Origin: Thermoleophilia bacterium
Lineage (GTDB): Bacteria > Actinomycetota > Thermoleophilia > Gaiellales > Gaiellaceae
DNA: 7,837 bases
Assembly (NCBI GenBank): GCA_029858755.1
Contig: JAOUEK010000076.1
Coordinates: 1-7,837 of the forward strand
Direction: 5' to 3'
This document shows, in pieces, positions 5,096 to 7,837 of this stretch. The first letter of the stretch is position 1. Each line of letters begins with the position of its first letter. The notes beneath the pieces are model-generated. The model was given only the letters and a program-made list of their open reading frames with translations, did not search any database and was not told the DNA's origin. The translations under genes and the position numbers were made by a program.

Positions 5096-5263
5096 CTACA
5101 GGGCGCGCTTGCTGCGCTCGGCCTTGCGGCGGGAGACGGCGATGTGCGCGAGGTCGCCGATCGCGATCACGGCGATGAAGATCAGGCCGACGACGAGCAT
5201 GGAGAGGATGACGTTCTTTCCCTCCTCGGCGGCGTTGGCGAGCACCCAGAGCGTCGCGAGCAC
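5096..5263 (-). CDS. Small single-span membrane protein, unknown function
   Basis: This is a 55-residue frame. Residues 1-12 are mildly hydrophobic (VLATLWVLANAA), then EEGKN, a strong membrane segment at about 18-38 (VILSMLVVGLIFIAVIAIGDL) and a basic tail SRRKAERSKRAL, which suggests the C-terminus stays in the cytoplasm. I do not recognise a family. It is probably real because the composition is that of a clean membrane span followed by a positive tail, and TAGAGT lies 7 bases before the GTG, as for other leaderless starts here. A second GTG at codon 7 (5245) is an alternative start. It lies 53 bases after the gene downstream of hemL and could be co-transcribed or use its own promoter. Its 3' end faces the toxin gene, 43 bases away. 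Confidence 0.55.
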   Translation of the reverse strand: MLATLWVLANAAEEGKNVILSMLVVGLIFIAVIAIGDLAHIAVSRRKAERSKRAL

Positions 5264-5270
5264 GAGCGCG

Positions 5271-5300
5271 ACTCTAGCGCACCGGGCGGCCGCGCGTCAC
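5271..5300 (-). promoter_or_regulatory. Predicted leaderless promoter of the small membrane protein
   Basis: GTGACG (5295-5300) and TAGAGT (5271-5276) are 18 bases apart, each matching the consensus at 4 of 6 positions. The -10 box ends 7 bases before the GTG at 5263, so transcription would start at or next to the start codon. The spacing is the strongest evidence; the boxes themselves are weak. Confidence 0.4.
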
Positions 5301-5316
5301 CCCCGGCGGCGGCTGC

Positions 5317-5859
5317 TCAGGCCGTGAGCCGCGCGTGGGCGGTGAGCGCACGGCCGACAGCGTCAGCCCCGTTCGTCTCGCGGGCGGCGAGCATCAGCGG
5401 GCCGGGGTCGCGGCCCTCCCGCAGCGACGCGCGCGCCTCGTCGAGGCCGCCGGAGCCGAGCCGCGCGGTGGTGGCGGCCCAGGCGGCGCCGTCTCCATCG
5501 ATCTCCTCCGCGCGGCACTGCGCGCACAGCGAGAGGAGCTCGGCGAGGTCGCCGACCGCGTCCACCGCGCCGGCGTCGGAGACGTGCACGAGGCCGTGCG
5601 CGTAGAGGTAGTCGCCGAGCAGCAGGGCGACGTCCTCGTCGGGCGGCGCGAACAGCCGGGAGCGTCCGTAGTGGACGAGGTAGCCCTCGTAGATCGTCTC
5701 CACGCCGAGCGCGAGCGCGGCGTCGGGGACGAGCTCCGAGAACACCGGCTCCGGCACCCTGCGCTCGGGCGGCAGCAGCGCCTCGCCCCACACCGGGCTC
5801 TCCGTGGCCGCCGCCTCGGCGATCGCGTCGAAGACGGAGGTGCCGGTGACGCTGCTCAT
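5317..5859 (-). CDS. Uncharacterised helical protein coupled to hemL
   Basis: This 180-residue protein starts at an ATG overlapping the hemL stop as ATGA, so it is almost certainly translated with hemL. I do not recognise it with confidence. It lacks a signal peptide and clear membrane span and should be mostly alpha-helical and cytosolic. The stretch VETIYEGYLVHYGRSRLF (53-70), then DEDVALLLGDYLYAHGL (74-90) and AVGDLAELLSLCAQCRAEEI (101-120), faintly resembles the 'LAGD-LLA-A...' helices of polyprenyl diphosphate synthases, but the protein is about half their length and has no DDxxD motif, so it should not be catalytic in that way. It has two cysteines, C112 and C115, in a CAQC pattern. The C-terminal part is rich in Ala, Arg and Gly. 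Possible roles are a partner subunit or a regulator; both are guesses. Confidence 0.8.
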   Translation of the reverse strand: MSSVTGTSVFDAIAEAAATESPVWGEALLPPERRVPEPVFSELVPDAALALGVETIYEGYLVHYGRSRLFAPPDEDVALLLGDYLYAHGLVHVSDAGAVDAVGDLAELLSLCAQCRAEEIDGDGAAWAATTARLGSGGLDEARASLREGRDPGPLMLAARETNGADAVGRALTAHARLTA

Positions 5860-7139
5860 GCGGCGGCGAAGAAGTCGCGCGCGGCCGAGACGGTGAGGTC
5901 GACGTCGGCGTCGGTGTGCGCGGTGGACACGAACATGCACTCGAACTGCGAGGGCGCCACGTACACGCCGCGCCCGAGCAGGTGCCGGAAGAGCGCGGCG
6001 TAGCGCCCGGTGTCGGAGGCGGCCGCGTCGCCGAAGCTCCGCACCTCGCCGTCGCGGGCGAAGAGCGTGGCCATCGCGCCGACCCGCTGCACCCGGCCGA
6101 GCTCGGAGAGCCCCGCCTCGAGCCGGGCACCGGTGCGCTCGAGCTGCTCGTAGACGGCGGGGTCGCGCAGGCGCCGCAGCACGGACAGCCCGGCGGCAGT
6201 GGCGAGCGGGTTCCCCGAGAGAGTCCCCGCCTGGTACACGTCGCCCGAGGGGGCGAGCCTCTCCATCAGCTCGGCGCGCCCGCCGAAGGCTGCGAGCGGC
6301 AGCCCGCCGCCGACGATCTTGCCGAGGATGGTGATGTCGGGCAGCACCCCGTACCACTCCTGGGCGCCGCCGCGGGCGACGCGAAAGCCGGTGATCACCT
6401 CGTCGAAGACGAGCAGGGCGCCGCTCGCATCGCATAGCTGCCGCAGCCCCTCGAGGAACCCGGGTGCGGGCGGCACCACGCCCATGTTTCCGGCGACGGG
6501 CTCGACGACGATCGCGGCGAGGCTCTCGGCGTGCTCGGCGACCGCGAGCGCGGTGCCGTCCGTGTCGTTGAAGTCGCAGACGACGGTGCCGGCGGCGACC
6601 GCGGTGGGGACGCCGGGGCTGGAGGGGATGCCGAGGGTGGCCAGCCCGGAGCCGGCGCTGGCGAGCATCGCGTCCGAGTGCCCGTGGTAGCAGCCCGCGA
6701 ACTTGATCACGCGGTCGCGCCTCGTTGCGGCGCGGGCGAGCCGCATCGCGCTCATCGCCGCCTCAGTGCCCGAGGAGACCAGGCGCACCATCTCCACCGA
6801 GGGCACGGCGTCGACGATCTCGGCTGCCAGCTCGACCTCGGCCTCTGTGGGCGCGCCGAAGGTGGTGCCGCGGGCGAGCGCGTCCTCGATCGCCTTCAGT
6901 GTCTCGGGGTCGGCGTGCCCGAAGATCAGCGGCCCCCAGGACTGCACCCAGTCCACGTAGCGATTGCCCTCGACGTCCTCGATCGCGGCGCCTTCGCCCC
7001 GCCGGATGAACAGCGGCTCGTCGAGCCCCACCGCCTTCATCGCACGCACGGGCGAGTTGACGCCGCCGGGGATCAGCGCCGTCGCCCGGCGCCAGAGGTC
7101 GGTGCCCTGCACGGCCGAGGCACGCTGCGGGCCCGTCAC
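5856..7139 (-). CDS. hemL: Glutamate-1-semialdehyde 2,1-aminomutase
   Basis: This PLP enzyme converts glutamate-1-semialdehyde to 5-aminolevulinate in the C5 pathway of haem synthesis, in the cytosol. The 427-residue length is normal. Motifs in order are IPGGVNSPVRA at 23-33, SSGTEA at 122-127, CYHGHSDA at 150-157, the gating loop SAGSGLATLGIPSSPGV at 161-177 that separates this enzyme from ordinary aminotransferases, FDEVITGFR at 245-253, the PLP lysine K274 in ILGKIVGGGLP, and GTLSGNPLA at 305-313. The GTG at 7139 has AGG six bases upstream; a second GTG at codon 10 is possible but would remove part of the usual N-terminus. It follows hemB after a 97-base gap with two hairpins and overlaps the next gene by four bases. 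The 5-aminolevulinate it makes is the substrate of HemB. Confidence 0.97.
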   Translation of the reverse strand: MTGPQRASAVQGTDLWRRATALIPGGVNSPVRAMKAVGLDEPLFIRRGEGAAIEDVEGNRYVDWVQSWGPLIFGHADPETLKAIEDALARGTTFGAPTEAEVELAAEIVDAVPSVEMVRLVSSGTEAAMSAMRLARAATRRDRVIKFAGCYHGHSDAMLASAGSGLATLGIPSSPGVPTAVAAGTVVCDFNDTDGTALAVAEHAESLAAIVVEPVAGNMGVVPPAPGFLEGLRQLCDASGALLVFDEVITGFRVARGGAQEWYGVLPDITILGKIVGGGLPLAAFGGRAELMERLAPSGDVYQAGTLSGNPLATAAGLSVLRRLRDPAVYEQLERTGARLEAGLSELGRVQRVGAMATLFARDGEVRSFGDAAASDTGRYAALFRHLLGRGVYVAPSQFECMFVSTAHTDADVDLTVSAARDFFAAA

Positions 7140-7162
7140 GCGCCACCTGCACGCGAACAGCG

Positions 7163-7224
7163 CGTGTCCGACTGAAGTCGGACACGATCCGCGTCGCCCG
7201 CGTGTCGGACTTCAGTCCGACACG
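7163..7224. repeat. Pair of inverted hairpins between hemB and hemL
   Basis: The left hairpin (7163-7186) has arms CGTGTCCGACT and AGTCGGACACG. The right (7201-7224) has arms CGTGTCGGACT and AGTCCGACACG. Each is a perfect inverted repeat of 11 positions around two bases, realistically a 10-bp stem with a 4-base loop. The right copy, read on the minus strand, equals the left except that one C-G pair is flipped to G-C, so pairing is preserved. A 14-base spacer separates them. The layout resembles paired REP elements (BIME). Neither has a T-run, so termination is not obvious. Confidence 0.85.
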
Positions 7225-7236
7225 GCTGTCCAACCG

Positions 7237-7837
<601 letters not shown>

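Noticed and set aside
5079..5120. Direct repeat TGCTGCGCTCG at 5079-5089 and 5110-5120
   Set aside because: It is only 11 bases, the second copy is within coding sequence, and it is compatible with a tiny local duplication or chance.
5315..5329. Hairpin GCTCA/TGAGC over the stop of the hemL-coupled gene
   Set aside because: The stem is only 5 bp with no T-run. It is expected by chance in this composition.
5860..6435. Minus-strand frame that would extend the hemL-coupled unknown gene upstream
   Set aside because: The extension is a shifted reading of hemL. The ATG at 5859 with its ATGA overlap is the sensible start.
7163..7224. Intrinsic terminator after hemB
   Set aside because: The stems are good, but no T-run follows in the direction of transcription, and hemL lies just downstream on the same strand. 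A repeat element is the better description.

Overview
The window is very GC-rich DNA with dense genes, many GTG starts and several starts that sit only 7 to 9 bases after a TANNNT-type -10 box. The best fit is a high-GC actinobacterium, and I infer the Thermoleophilia/Solirubrobacterales side. The reasons are a Rieske protein with three predicted N-terminal membrane segments, as in actinobacteria, next to a cytochrome b whose N-terminus looks like the Bacillus/b6 type. This taxonomic call rests on family knowledge, not on a search.

Left part (1-2978, minus strand): a respiratory and quinone block in the transcription order ubiD-like decarboxylase, Rieske iron-sulfur protein (qcrA), cytochrome b (qcrB, cut by the window edge). 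The Rieske stop and cytochrome b start share one base. The decarboxylase probably acts in menaquinone synthesis, and the other two proteins belong to the complex that oxidises menaquinol.

Middle part (2979-3976): a 141-base divergent promoter region with two tandem 13-bp palindromes, then on the plus strand a short two-gene unit encoding an 'amino acid synthesis' (PF06684-type) protein and an EthD-type small protein, two bases apart.

Accessory patch (3977-5052): about 350 bases without a convincing gene, holding a heptanucleotide tandem repeat, a pyrimidine-rich 9-base-period repeat, a GTNAC-N5-GTNAC palindrome and a probable toxin-antitoxin promoter and operator. A Phd/VapB-type antitoxin follows whose N-terminal coding part is interrupted, then a VapC-type PIN-domain protein whose first catalytic aspartate reads as alanine. 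Together they look like a decaying toxin-antitoxin module.

Right part (5096-7837, minus strand): a tetrapyrrole block in the order hemB (cut by the window edge), a pair of inverted hairpins, hemL, an uncharacterised helical protein overlapping hemL by ATGA, and a 55-residue single-span membrane protein that probably has its own leaderless promoter. HemB and HemL catalyse nearby steps from glutamate-1-semialdehyde to porphobilinogen, which feeds the haems used by the cytochrome b complex at the other end.

Most of the window is housekeeping. I see no clear new multi-gene system. The points most worth a second look are the damaged toxin-antitoxin pair, the compensatory hairpin pair between hemB and hemL, the repeats at 4016-4188, the unknown gene coupled to hemL, and the repeated leaderless promoter layout.
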